Origin: Serripes groenlandicus
Taxonomy: Eukaryota; Mollusca; Bivalvia; Cardiida; Cardiidae
Reading direction: 5' to 3'
Length of the DNA: 64,000 nt
NCBI GenBank assembly: GCA_031761405.1
Contig: JASEVX010000003.1
Coordinates: 117,553,649 to 117,617,648, forward strand
Every line of letters begins with the position of its first letter. The first letter of the stretch is position 1. Positions 44,520-55,779 of this stretch are shown one piece after another. The position numbers and the translations under genes were made by a program. The notes under the pieces were generated by a model that had not been told where the DNA came from, did no database searches, and saw only the letters and a program-made list of their open reading frames with translations.

Positions 44520-46650
44520 AAGTGTGTGAAGTTGGCAGAGCATTAGACGTTAGACATTAGACATTCAAAACAAAAAAATATTCGAAAAACATTGATATGC
44601 GACGAATTTGGTACCTAAGTATAGTAATTTGCGAATGTCTAATGTCTAACTGACCAATTAGACATTCGGTTTTTTAGTGTACATTGATCTCCGACAAATT
44701 TGGAACCTAAGTATGGTAATTTGCGAATGTCTAATCAAATGTTTAATGTCTAACTGACCAATTAGACATTCGTTTTTTGCATGTACATTGATCTTCAACG
44801 AATTTGGAACCTAAGTACGGTAATTTGCGAATGTCTAATCGAATGTTTAATGTCTAACTGACCAATTAGACATTCGTTTTTTGCATGTACATTGATCTTT
44901 AACGAATTTGGAACCTAAGTACGGTAATTTGCGAATGTCTAATCGAATGTCTAATGTCTAATTGACCAATTAGACATTCGGTTTTTTAATGTACATTGAT
45001 CTCCGACAAATTTGGAACCTAAGTATGTTAATTTGCGAATGTCTAATCGAATGTCTAATGTCTAACTGACCAATTAGACATTCGTTTTTTACATGTACAA
45101 TGACCTCCGACAAATTTGGTACCTAAATCCCTTAATTTGAGAATGTCTAATCGAATGTCTAATGTCTAACTGACCAATTAGACATTCGTTTTTTTAATGA
45201 ACATTGATCTGCGAGGAATTTGGTACCTAAGTATAGTAATTTGTGAATGTCTAATCGAATGTCTAATGTCTAACTGACCAATTAGACATTCGGTTTTTTA
45301 GTGTACATTGATCTCCGACAAATTTGGAATCTAAGTATGGTAATTTGCGAATGTCTAATCGAATGTCTAATGTCTAACTGACCAATTAGACATTCGGTTT
45401 TTTAATGTAAATTGATCTCCGACAAATTTGGAACCTAAGTATGGTAATTTGCGAATGTCTAATCGAATGTCTTATGTCTAACTGACCAATTAGACATTCG
45501 TTTTTTTAGTGTACATTGATCTCCGACAAATTTGGAACCTAAGTATGGTAATTTGCGAATGTCTAATCGAATGTCTAATGTCTAACTGACCAATTAGACA
45601 TTCGTTTTTTTAATGTACATTGATCTCCGACGAATTCGAGACCTAAGTATGGTAATTTGCGAATGTCTAATCGAATGTCTAATTCGATATTTTTAATTTG
45701 CGAATCTTTCTTCGAATGTCTAATGTCTAATAAGACATTCGATAATCAAAATTTGCGAATGTCTTATGTCTAATTGACCAATTAGACATTCGGTTTTTTA
45801 ATGTACATTGATCTCCGACAAATTTGGAACCTAAGTATGTTAATTTGCGAATGTCTAATCGAATGTCTAATGTCTAACTGACCAATTAGACATTCGTTTT
45901 TTGCATGTACAATGACCTCAGACAAATTTGGTACATAAATATCTTAATTTGCGAATGTCTAATCGAATGTCTAATGTCTAACTGACCAATTAGACATTCG
46001 TTTTTTTAATGTACATTGATCTCCGACGAATTCGAGACCTAAGTATGGTAATTTGCGAATGTCTAATCGAATGTCTAATTCGATATTTTTAATTTGCGAA
46101 TCTTTTTTCGAATGTCTAATGTCTAATAAGACATTCGATAATCAAAATTTGCGAATGTCTTATGTCTAATTGACCAATTAGACATTCGGTTTTTTAATGT
46201 ACATTGATCTCCGACAAATTTGGAACCTAAGTATGTTAATTTGCGAATGTCTAATCGAATGTCTAATGTCTAACTGACCAATTAGACATTCGTTTTTTGC
46301 ATGTACAATGACCTCAGACAAATTTGGTACATAAATATCTTAATTTGCGAATGTCTAATCGAATGTCTAATGTCTAACTGACCAATTAGACATTCGTTTT
46401 TTTAATGTACATTGATCTCCGACGAATTCGAGACCCTAAGTATGGTAATTTGCGAATGTCTAATCGAATGTCTAATGTCTAATTCGATATTTTTAATTTG
46501 CGAATCTTTCTTCGAATGTCTTATGTCTAATTAGACATTCGATAATCAAAATTTGCGAATGTCTAATCGAATGTATAATGTCTAATTAGACATTCATTTT
46601 TTTTAATGTCTAATGTCTAACGTCTAATGCTCTGCCAACTTCACACACTT
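44520..46650. mobile_element. TIR element whose body is a 106-bp satellite
   Basis: The left end AAGTGTGTGAAGTTGGCAGA, continuing GCATTAGACGTTAGACATTA and GACATT, is matched perfectly in inverse at the right end, about 46 bp of TIR. With a 9-bp target duplication this fits a Mutator-like insertion (MULE target duplications are typically 9-10 bp). There is no transposase ORF. The body is about 19 units of roughly 106 bp (GCGAATGTCTAATCGAATGT, CTAACTGACCAATTAGACAT, TTGATCTCCGACAAATTTGG), each with its own small inverted repeat. The inner part of the TIR (GTTAGACATTAGACATT) is itself satellite-like. Confidence 0.85.
45620..46560 (+). repeat. Higher-order repeat (~400 bp) within the satellite
   Basis: The variant block GACGAATTCGAGACCTAAGT followed by CGATATTTTTAATTTGCGAA and GACATTCGATAATCAAAATT occurs three times, near 45628, 46027 and 46420. 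The second and third occurrences follow nearly identical intervening units, showing block amplification of three or four units together. Confidence 0.75.
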
Positions 46651-46659
46651 CTCATATGG
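46651..46659 (+). repeat. Target-site duplication, right copy
   Basis: CTCATATGG, exact match to 44511-44519. Confidence 0.8.
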
Positions 46660-46794
46660 GCCTCATATTTTCAGTTTCTGGTAGTAAAAAACAAACGCGT
46701 ACTTCAACTGGAAAACCAATCAATCAGTTGTTCAGTCAACTAACATCAAGCTAACTGCCTAAATCTGTAACAAAATCATTTTCAATTTTTTTCT

Positions 46795-46970
46795 TTTGAA
46801 AACATTGTTGCAAATGGAGAAATTGCTGATGATGAACAATTTCTCCTTTTGCCACAATATTTTCATTTTTATATAATTATTAAACTTTCATTTATGAAGA
46901 TTTTCCATATTTTTACTTAGATGTTAAGTCGTCTGCTTCAAATGTGTTGTATGTGGGAAAGAGTTAAACA
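46795..46970. mobile_element. Hairpin MITE family P
   Basis: TTGAAAACATTGTTGCAAAT, GGAGAAATTGCTGATGATGA with its complement, GTCGTCTGCTTCAAATGTGT and TGTATGTGGGAAAGAGTTAA. The left terminus is lost. Confidence 0.7.
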
Positions 46971-46974
46971 AATT

Positions 46975-47400
46975 TATCCGAGTTCTAAACATGACTAGTA
47001 TTACAGATGTGAACAGTGCAGAGCAAGTGTAAGAGACACTCCTTGTTAATGTCGAACGATTGGTTTGTGCAGAGCGCAACTAATTTTTATAAACTGGATC
47101 TGAATTGATAACTCTCTATTGTCTTTAATTATCTCTAAACTGAACAATAAATTGGATTTAAACATTCGTTTCACATCGTTTTATATCGTTTTACGAATAA
47201 AAATGCTTATATCACACTTCGATGGAGCGTTTTCTTAAGCTTAGATGAAGAAAAAATAACATATAGTTTACGTGTGTATACACTACAGCAGTCCAAAACA
47301 TGGCGGTTTTTATGTTCTGCAGTAATAAATCGTATCGACCAAAGCGGGTTCGAAAAAGGTTGAAGTGAAATGACAAAGTCTGGCTGTGTGAAAAGGACAT
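46975..47400. other. No recognised feature
   Basis: Spacer with no ORF longer than about 60 codons and no recognised repeat. Confidence 0.4.
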
Positions 47401-47402
47401 TT

Positions 47403-47582
47403 CTTAACCCTTTACCCCTTACGACAATTCTGCAGCAGACGACTTTGAACGTATTTTGTCAAAACATAGAAAATCTCCATAATTGAATGGATAACCTATG
47501 ACAAAAAGTGGAAAACATTGTGGCAAAAGGAGAAATTGCTCGTTTTGAGCAATTTCGTTTAATAAATGTCAAGAACTACTAT
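47403..47582. mobile_element. Hairpin MITE family P, right end lost
   Basis: TTAACCCTTTACCCCTTACG, CTGCAGCAGACGACTTTGAA, GTGGCAAAAGGAGAAATTGC, then an abrupt break after TTTTGAGCAATTTCG. Confidence 0.7.
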
Positions 47583-47667
47583 CATAGGTCATAACTGAAC
47601 TAGATAAATGTAGTCAATAATAAGGAGATCATTCACTTCCTATTCTAGGCGGCTATTAATTGTCATC

Positions 47668-47896
47668 GTTAACCCGATCCCTCATACGACAATTCTGCAG
47701 CAGACGACTTCGAACATATTTTGTCAAAAAATAGAAAATCTCTATAATTGAATGGATAACCTATGACTAAAAGTGGAAAACATTGTGGCAAAAGTAGAAA
47801 TTGCTCGTTCTGAGCAATTTCTTCTTTTGTCACTATGTTTTCAAAAGCCGTCTGCTGAAGAGGCGTCAGAAAGCGCCTATATGAGTGAAAGGATTA
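47668..47896. mobile_element. Hairpin MITE family P, full length
   Basis: GTTAACCCGATCCCTCATACG at the left; CGTCTGCTGAAGAGGCGTCA, GAAAGCGCCTATATGAGTGA and AAGGATTAA at the right. The left ~170 bp nearly repeat 47403-47575, so the two copies share a subfamily. Confidence 0.75.
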
Positions 47897-48167
47897 ATGG
47901 ATAGTATATTCTTTAATAAAAACAAATAAAGTATATCGAAGCCATTTATATAAATATTAAAATACGTCACTTTCTTTTAATTTATATTGAAAGTTAAAAC
48001 GTATCACTTTCGTTAAATTAATATTAAACATATCGCTTCAAAAAAAAAATCCTTTCCCGAATGTGGAAAATAACAGACTAGCCGAAAAGGGTTTACATAG
48101 TTTGATTCAATATAATGCAGACATATTATTTGCTATATTTATGTGTACAGGCTTACTATTATAGAGT

Positions 48168-48198
48168 AAGCAACGCAACGCAATGCAACGCAACGCAA
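48168..48198 (+). repeat. (GCAAC)n microsatellite
   Basis: Six imperfect GCAAC units. Confidence 0.85.
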
Positions 48199-48244
48199 AT
48201 TAGTTTAACTAATTGCCCAGAGGATTTCGAATCCTCTTTAGGCT

Positions 48245-48473
48245 TAACCCTTTCCCAAATACAACTAATATGCAGTAGACGACTTTAAAAACATCTACTC
48301 AAGATACGAAAAATCTCTAGAAATGATGGTATCATTACTGAAAAAAGTTGAAAACATAATGAAAAATGGAGAAATTGCTCGTTTTGAGCGATTTCTTCTT
48401 TTGTCACAATGTTTTCAGAAGTCGTCTATTGCAGATGTGTCAAAATACGTCTTATATGTGGGAAAGGGTTAAT
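48245..48473. mobile_element. Hairpin MITE family P, full length
   Basis: TTAACCCTTTCCCAAATACA and TTATATGTGGGAAAGGGTTAA are good inverted ends. The core is GAGAAATTGCTCGTTTTGAG / GCGATTTCTTCTTTTGTC. Confidence 0.8.
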
Positions 48474-48721
48474 GTAGTGATCGGTAATCATACTATACGT
48501 ATAATTTGAACGGAAATTATGAATAAAATTTCAAATTATTGATATTGCCTAAAGACAAATCCATTTACCATCATTCAAATATGAATCGATAATATAAATA
48601 AAACCACGCCATATGTAGCGGTGATTGTAAAACAGATTCATATATACACCTCTGAACATGTGTATGAGATTACGCGCGTCCAGAAGTTTCAATAATGCTT
48701 AGCGCAATACTTCACGTGGCT

Positions 48722-48930
48722 TTTCATAGGTCGTCGTCTGCTAAAATCATCAGACGAACACTTTCAATAATCTAGAAAACTGAAATAATTTATATTGATA
48801 AGGAGTTGAAAACATTGCAATAAAAGTTGAAATTCCTCGTTTTGAGCAATTTCACCTTTTATTGCAATGTTTTCAAAAGTGGTCTGCAACATCATGCGTC
48901 AAATGCCGTCTGTGTAAAGTAATAGGTTAA
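48722..48930. mobile_element. Hairpin MITE family P, termini eroded
   Basis: GTCGTCGTCTGCTAAAATCA, AACATTGCAATAAAAGTTGA and AATTTCACCTTTTATTGCAA, with CATGCGTCAAATGCCGTCTG. The central stem is a nearly perfect dyad. Confidence 0.65.
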
Positions 48931-49079
48931 CAGACTTGGCCGAGCCTGACAAAAGAAGACCCTGATCATATAACGCGGGAGTGGTGTCTGGACTTAGTCA
49001 TTCAAGAAATCAATATACTTTTGGATAATTACAATAAATGTAGGAATTCTGTACAAGTATAAGCTTTAAACGGATACGA

Positions 49080-49175
49080 ACAATTTAAGAGCCATTTCTT
49101 CTTTTGCAACAATGTTGTCAAAAGTTAACAGTTTCAAACGTGTCAAAACGCGTCTGCTTATGAGAAAAGTTTAAT
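49080..49175. mobile_element. Family P MITE, right half
   Basis: GAGCCATTTCTTCTTTTGCA, AACAATGTTGTCAAAAGTTA, CGTGTCAAAACGCGTCTGCT and TGAGAAAAGTTTAA. Confidence 0.5.
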
Positions 49176-49225
49176 GCAACTTCAACCTTTTTGTGCCAAT
49201 GATTTTGAAGGACCTTTATTCAATT

Positions 49226-49475
49226 ATAAAGTGACTACGCTAAAGCCGCTCAATTTACAATTCGTGTCTCTACAAGTCGATTCAAACAACCCATGCTGCG
49301 AGTGATCCAGTGATCACTACTCTAAAGCCGCTCAATTTATAATTCGTGTCTCTACAAGTCTATTAAAACAACCCATGCTGCGAGAGATCCAGTGAAGTGA
49401 TCACTACTCTAAAGCCGCTCAATTTACAATTCGTGTCTCTACAAGTCGATTCAAACAGCCCATGCTCCAGATCCT
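49226..49475 (+). repeat. ~88-bp tandem repeat, three copies
   Basis: GCTAAAGCCGCTCAATTTAC, AATTCGTGTCTCTACAAGTC and CCATGCTGCGAGNGATCCAG recur at about 49238, 49322 and 49410. The third copy is truncated after CCCATGCT. Confidence 0.9.
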
Positions 49476-49924
49476 GTGTATACGGTCATATCGGGATTGG
49501 ACCGAGAGGTCTAATGTACCATTTTAAGTGTGATGTGCTTATACAATATATAGTAGTACTGTCATTATGCATACAAGACCACTTCTACGATCAAATACAA
49601 TAATACAGAACAGTTTCATTTCTGAACCTTATATAAACATTAAATACGATTAAATGTATATGAACGCACGCAGTCTGATCGGTCTATGCAATATACGCCA
49701 ATTTTAGCCATAAAGGTTTCAGAAACGTATGATAAGCAGCGTCTATTTGAATCCTAAGCAGAGATGTGCAGACATTTCGTTTTCCACACGGTTAAAACTA
49801 ACGTTGTGGTTGGATTTCACAGAGCAACCCTAGTGTGCTTTTTAGGGATAAACCTTTCTCCAAAGGCTTCCGGTATGCTTTTACGACGAACTATATATAG
49901 TGAACAGTGATACTTCCTATCGGG

Positions 49925-50180
49925 CTACTCGGCGTCGAAGGCTGATGTGTATCTATGCTGAAAGACAAGTCCCGAAGGTTATATTCCTTGTGGCACCTCT
50001 CCAGTCTTTGTATTGTATTGGGAATCCGTCGTCGGCGAGTGGTTGGTCTACGTGGCGTCGAAGGCTGACGTGTATCTATGCAGAAAGCCAAGTCCCGAAG
50101 GTTGTATTTCTTGTGGCACCTCTTCAGTCTTTGTATTGTATTGGGAATACCTCGTCGTCGAGTGGTTGGAGTATTTCCCA
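49925..50180. repeat. ~133-bp tandem duplication, open in several frames
   Basis: GGCGTCGAAGGCTGATGTGT, AAGTCCCGAAGGTTATATTC and TTGTATTGTATTGGGAATCC repeat once from about 50056. Both units stay open in two plus frames and one minus frame. The minus frame reads YNLRDLSFSIDTHQPSTP-like phrases. There is no start or splice context to favour a real protein. Confidence 0.75.
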
Positions 50181-50194
50181 GTCGCCGCGGTCAT

Positions 50195-50325
50195 GAGTGA
50201 GTGCCATTTGGCAAGGCACATTTCTTACTCGAGTATTGATTTGTTTACCCAGGAGTCATGAATGATTAAGCTGTCGCTGTGATATAACTGAAATAATGTT
50301 GAAAACTGTGTAAAACCCCAATACA
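50195..50325 (+). mobile_element. SINE 3' portion
   Basis: GAGTGCCATTTGGCAAGGCA, TTGTTTACCCAGGAGTCATG, GCTGTCGCTGTGATATAACT and ACTGTGTAAAACCCCAATAC. Closely related to 5020-5160. Confidence 0.6.
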
Positions 50326-50599
50326 CAAACCAGTCTTTTTTATTAGACGTAGCCGGCCCTGTTTCCTTTATGGTTCACATGGTTTTCACTTCGACTCTTT
50401 TAATTTGACTGTGTCATTGTGCACATTCTGTTATTTGTGTTTGATAAATCGGCTAATAATGATGACGTCAAATGTTAAGTTTAAAATTCGAGGATTTTCT
50501 TGATAGATTGCCGTGATATGACTGACATACTGTTGAAAGCGGCTTAAAGAACAATCAAACGCCCACACTCTGGATTATTCTAGATGGACTCCAATTGCA

Positions 50600-50830
50600 A
50601 AAAATAAATAAAATAAAGTTTTTTTTATTACAATATCGTAATTTATAGTACCACAGCTAATTGGTTGATTGCATGACTGAACTGAACAGAACAGAACGTT
50701 ATTGAGATGTATAAAAAGTACAATGGCATTGAAAAACGTACATGCATTAACCAACATACAGAACAATAGATTTTAAAATAAAAACGAAAGTGAAAGCGAT
50801 TCCACAACATCTAGAGAGTTTACAGAAATG
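50600..50830 (-). mobile_element. Possible LINE 3'-end fragment
   Basis: CAGAACGTTATTGAGATGTA with TAAAAAGTACAATGGCATTG resembles the minus-strand 3' ends of bivalve LINEs. No coding remnant, so this is tentative. Confidence 0.3.
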
Positions 50831-51094
50831 AGGCTGCACTACTATATAAAAAGTAATATTTTAGTTGCGGTAATCGAAATTCGTTAGAATTGTCAATACA
50901 TTCCGGTTTTTATAGCAGTTGTTTTGTTTTCTGATTGGAAACAATTAATCTTCAACATTATTTATTTCGTGCATATGAAACATGTTTTCGACAAGAAATG
51001 AAAGAAAAGGTAAGCAACCCTTGTAAGGTGTAAGTCAGAGGATAATTTACAAACGCCCTTCCTTGCTTACATTTCAGAGCTCTATATTAGGGGC

Positions 51095-51270
51095 AGTTTT
51101 CCAATTCTAAGTTCCTTATTTGAAACTGAAACGCTATGATGTGGTACTCACACGAATCGTCTCACTGAAACTGTTGTTTTGAGTACTCACACTATAGGGT
51201 TTTGTTAAGTAATAAGGGAGATATTGTGGGAAAAGACAAGTTTACGCCCCCTTACCTAGTCCTCTGAACA
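51095..51270. repeat. Dispersed repeat S
   Basis: TTCCTTATTTGAAACTGAAA, CGCTATGATGTGGTACTCAC, GATATTGTGGGAAAAGACAA and CTAGTCCTCTGAACAC align with 55030-55165. Not classified. Confidence 0.55.
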
Positions 51271-51329
51271 CATTTCTCGTTATTTATTTATAAAAAAAAA
51301 CACCTGAAAGTTTTGCCAACATGAAATGC

Positions 51330-53080
51330 CTAGGCGTTCACATTCCTTTAATCCTTACTATGCTATTCAATCGGCATGCACATGTATTTAATCCTTACCC
51401 TGTTATTCCCAAGGCGTGTGTATTGTTTTAATCTTTACCCTGCTATTCGATAGGCATGCACATTTCTTTAATCCTTACTCTGCTATTCGATAGGCGTGCA
51501 TATTCCTTTAATCCTTACTCTGCTATTCGATAGGCGTGCATATTCCTCTAAACCTTACTCTGCTATGCGATAGGCATGCACATTTCTTTAATCCTTACCC
51601 TGTCAAAGTATTCACAAGGCTTTAAATTGCTTTAATCCTTACACTGCTATTCGATAGGCGTGCACATTACCCGAATCCTTACTATGCTATTAAATCGGCG
51701 TGAACATGTCTTTAATCCTTACCATGTTATTCTCAAGGTGCGCATATTTCTTTAATCCTTAAGCTTTGCGCTTGCCATGCATTTTCCTTTAAACCTGACT
51801 CTGCTATTCGATAGGCGTGCATATTCTTTTAATCCTTACCCCGCTATTCGATAGGCGTGCATATTCCTTTACTCCTTACCCTTCTATTCGATAGGCGTGC
51901 ATATTCCTTTAATCCTTACCCTGCTATTCGATAGGCGTGAATATTCCTTTAATCCTTACCCTGCTATTCGATAGGCGTGCATATTCCTTTAAACCTTACT
52001 CTGCTATTCGATAGGCGTGCATATTCTTTTAATCCTTACCCTGCTATTCGATAGGCGTGCATATTCCTTTAATCCTTACCCTGCTATTCGATAGGCGTGC
52101 ATATTCCTTTAATCCTTACCCTGCTATTCGATAGGCGTGAATATTCCTTTAATCCTTACTCTGCTATTCGATAGGCGTGCATATTCTTTTAATCCTTACC
52201 CTGCTATTCGATAGGCGTGCATATTCCTTTAATCCTTACCCTGCTATTCGATAGGCGTGCATATTCCTTTAAACCTTACTCTGCTATTCGATAGGCGTGC
52301 ACATTCCTTTAATCCTTACCCTGCTATTCGATAGGCGTGAATATTCCTTTAATCCTTACCCTGCTATTCGATAGGTGTGCATATTCCTTTAAACCTTACT
52401 CTGCTATTCGATAGGCGTGCATATTCCTTTAATCCTTACCCTGCTATTTGATAGGAGTGCATTTTCCTTTAATCCTTACCCTGCTACTCGATAGGCGTGC
52501 ATATTCCTTTAAACCTTACCCTGCTATTCTATAGGTGTGCACATTTCTTTAATCCTTACCCTGCTATTCGATAGGTGTGCACATTCCTTTAATCCTTACC
52601 CTGCTATTTGATAGGAGTGCACATTCCTTTAATCCTAACCCTGCTATTTGATAGGCGTGCACATTCATTTAATCTTTACTCTGCTATTTGATAGGAGTGC
52701 ATATTCTTTTAATCCTTACTCTGCTATTCGATAGGCGTACACATTACTTTAATCCTTACTCTGCTATTCGATAGGCGTGTATATTATTTTAATCATTACC
52801 CTGCTATTCGATAGGCGTGTACATTCCTTAAGTCCTTACCCTGCTATTCGATATGCGTGTTCATTGCATTAATCCTTACCCTGCTATTCGATAGTCGTGC
52901 ACATTCCTTGAATCCTTACCCTGCTATTCGATAGGCGTTCATATTCCTTTAATCCTACCTCTTCTTTTCGTTAGCCGTGCACATTTCTGTAATCATTATC
53001 CTGCTTTTCAATAGGCGTGCGCATTCCTTAAATCCTTACCCTGTTATTCGATAGGCGTGCATATTCCCATAAATCTTACT
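51330..53080 (+). repeat. 40-bp satellite, about 44 units
   Basis: The unit is CTGCTATTCGATAGGCGTGC plus ATATTCCTTTAATCCTTACC. The centre (51830-52450) is nearly homogeneous. Both edges (51330-51780 and 52900-53080) carry many substitutions and indels, as expected if unequal exchange keeps the middle uniform. Short blocks of two to four units recur (for example those with GAATATTCC or AAACCTTACT), showing higher-order copying. No ORF and no TIRs found at the edges. Confidence 0.95.
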
Positions 53081-53209
53081 AGTGTCTATTCGCGACGCGA
53101 AACAACAGTAGCGGGACAGCTACAATTGCGAACAATGCAAATCGAGATCAGTTTGCACATTATTTCGTAAAGTATATTCTTTGTTACCATTGTCGCTTCG
53201 CATGTATCA

Positions 53210-53480
53210 ATGTAGCAAATAATACTCCATAAACATTTAAGGACTGCAGATGAAGATATGATTCTTTTGTGACGTACAATGACAAACTACGCAGCGACAA
53301 CTTCTTTAGAACGAAAGTTAAACCATTTCTCTTTTCGAACTAAAAGCAATTTTAGATGGCATGCAAAACATTGTGGGAAAAAGAGAAATCGCTATTTTCC
53401 AGCAATTTCTCTATTTCTCAGAGTGCTTTTTCAAAGTGGCGTGCATGAACATGTGTTAAATTGTGTTTCTGTCATAAGAA
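53210..53480. mobile_element. Family P MITE, heavily degraded
   Basis: AAAACATTGTGGGAAAAAGA and GAAATCGCTATTTTCCAGCA with AATTTCTCTATTTCTCAGAG is the only clear part. Confidence 0.35.
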
Positions 53481-53579
53481 AGTTTCAACTACGGCATCAA
53501 GTCTCCGCCAGATTTTACTCTGGAGAACTTACACAGTACTGGTATTTAATTACAATTACATGTACATGTAGTTAGTTAT

Positions 53580-54540
53580 TTTAGTGAAAACGTTAATAGT
53601 TTAATGGTTGTGAAAACATACCCATGTCATAATGATAAGTATAATTACTGTCAGAAAAATACGTATTGGGTAAATTATATTTTCAAGTAAGTTTTCAGAT
53701 AAAAAACATGTGTGATTCGTTTAAATATTATAAAACTAAAACCGAAGCAATGTTCTCCTATGCATGTGTATTGAAAGCACGTGTAAAATCTTACGCGTGA
53801 TTAGGTTCCACTTTAATACACGTAAAAAGGAATGAAAGTTCTTCTACGCACTCGTTAAGCCTTATGAGTGATTCGTTTCAACCTTGATTAACTTAAACAT
53901 AATAAAGTTCTTCTATGCACGAGCTAAGCCTTATGTGAGATTCGTTTCAACTTCGATGTTGACTGGTGGACAGACAAGCAAACGGACGGACATGCTGATT
54001 AGCGGACAGACAAGCAGACGGACGGTTAGACATGCTGACATCACGGACATATATGCAGACAGACCGGTCGACAGACGACATTTAAGTGATCTGATCCCTA
54101 TATGTCTCACTGTCAAGGCAGGCGAAACAAACAAAGAGAGAAAGTATGTCCAATTGGTTTAAAGTCTTCTAACTAGATCATACCCTCATTCAACAAAGCT
54201 AAAAATCCCGTCATTCTTTTATATTCTCTGAAGCCCCATAACTTGAGTATGCAATTATTCGAAAAGATCGTTGAACTAGAATAATTTCAAGGACACAACC
54301 TGCCTTGGAAAATAGTATAGCTCTTGCTGAGATGTTCGACTTATAGCTAAAGTTCAGCCTTTGTAGCAGTAACTGTGTCCCAAGAGTGTGAATTCATTTC
54401 AGCAAGTCTTTTGCTTTTAGCTTTTGGTGATTTTCTAAGTTTCAATGTCTTGTTAACAAAAAAAAGAAGACATCTTTAATGTTGACAGACAAGCCTTATA
54501 TAAATGGACTGAGAAAAACGATACAATAGCATGTGGAAAT
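53580..54540. other. Spacer with an ACGGAC-rich stretch
   Basis: 53965-54080 is rich in GGACAGACAAGCAAACGGAC words, like those in the 34.7/40.7 kb duplication. Just upstream, TTCTTCTACGCACTCGTTAAGCCTTATG and a near-copy 70 bases later form a short direct repeat. No gene seen. Confidence 0.45.
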
Positions 54541-54592
54541 TGTTACACCATTACACTTTACATTTGATACCTGTTATTCTATTTTTGTCTTT

Positions 54593-54832
54593 GCCGTTCC
54601 ACGATAAAACCAACGTTATGCGGAATGATGTATCGACCCAAATCAGCCTGCGCGGACACATTATTTCTCAGGGGGGATAGAGGTATTGAGTAATGATTCT
54701 TGAAACAGAAAATCCACAGGAGGCAAAAAGTGTCTGTACGGGTTGGCCTGCGCGACATGTTTAGGCTGATCCAGGTCGATACTTTACGCAGAGTCCACAA
54801 TGTTGGTTTTCTCGCGTGACGGCTCTCAAATT
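54593..54832. mobile_element. MITE family Q, nearly full length
   Basis: CCGTTCCACGATAAAACCAA to GTTGGTTTTCTCGCGTGACG and GCTC, with CAAATCAGCCTGCGCGGACA and AACAGAAAATCCACAGGAGG inside. Confidence 0.75.
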
Positions 54833-55019
54833 TGAGAAAATAACACATAATACAGAGTTCTTCAAACTTCTTTGCATTGTTTAAGCATTATCTAAAACGC
54901 TCGTTACGTCTCAAAAAATATTCTCTTGATACGGACCAGCCATTGAGGTCCGTTGGTGTGGAAGTTCTGTTTGCGTGGATCAAGATTTAAGTTCATTAAT
55001 CCATTTTTTACTCTAATTA

Positions 55020-55190
55020 AAGGGTATTTTTCGTGCTCTATAATCCTTATTTGACACCCGAACTCTATGTTATGGTTACTCAAATTACTCGCCTCAGTGA
55101 GAAATAAAAAAGAGATATTGTGGGAAAAAGAGCAGTTTACTCGAGCTTATCTAGTCCTCTGTTTACTGCTTCGGTGGTATTTGAGACGGG
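55020..55190. repeat. Dispersed repeat S
   Basis: AATCCTTATTTGACACCCGA, CTCTATGTTATGGTTACTCA and TATTGTGGGAAAAAGAGCAG, with CTAGTCCTCTGTTTACTGCT. A TATATATA word follows at about 55194. Confidence 0.55.
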
Positions 55191-55779
55191 CTATATATAC
55201 ATTGTGCAATCGTGTGTAAATTTAAAAGCATTTCTTTAGAGACTCTTTAGCATAAACTCATGGTAAGATTGTATTTGGCAAGTTACCCACCACCGGATAA
55301 TATTCGCTTGAATTAGAATGATCATATTATGATTCTGACTCAACATGTTTTAATACCGTAAACAACGAACAAAACCCCAAAGTATTTTACTTAAATGTCA
55401 TTGGCACCTAAATTTAAGCCTCGGTCACAACGAACCCACGACGCATTTATGCCACGATACGAAAGAAAATTTGGGCAAATCGTGGGTCATCGGGGGTCGA
55501 CGCAAGACGGTCCTACGAAATTTTGAGCATCGTTGCATTGACTTGCCGTCGTGAGGCGAAATTGGACCTTATTTGCTCGACGATTTTTAGGTATATAGCT
55601 CGGGCGAATGAACATTTATAAATTAAATTCGTCTGTCGTCGCTGAGAGAGGATGCCTATTTCACCTGAGCGACCACACCTGCTGAGGGGCTGGGGGCGTC
55701 TGGCAGAACTCGAGTACGAGCATTATATAGTGTTGTTGGTGTTGATCCGGGCCCGGGAGCAGCGCTGGAATCGGCGAAA

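Noticed and set aside
44520..46650. CRISPR-like palindromic repeats
   Set aside because: The intervening sequence repeats as well; it is a satellite inside a TIR element.
51330..53080. CRISPR-like array
   Set aside because: Units are contiguous 40-bp repeats without unique spacers, in a eukaryotic context.
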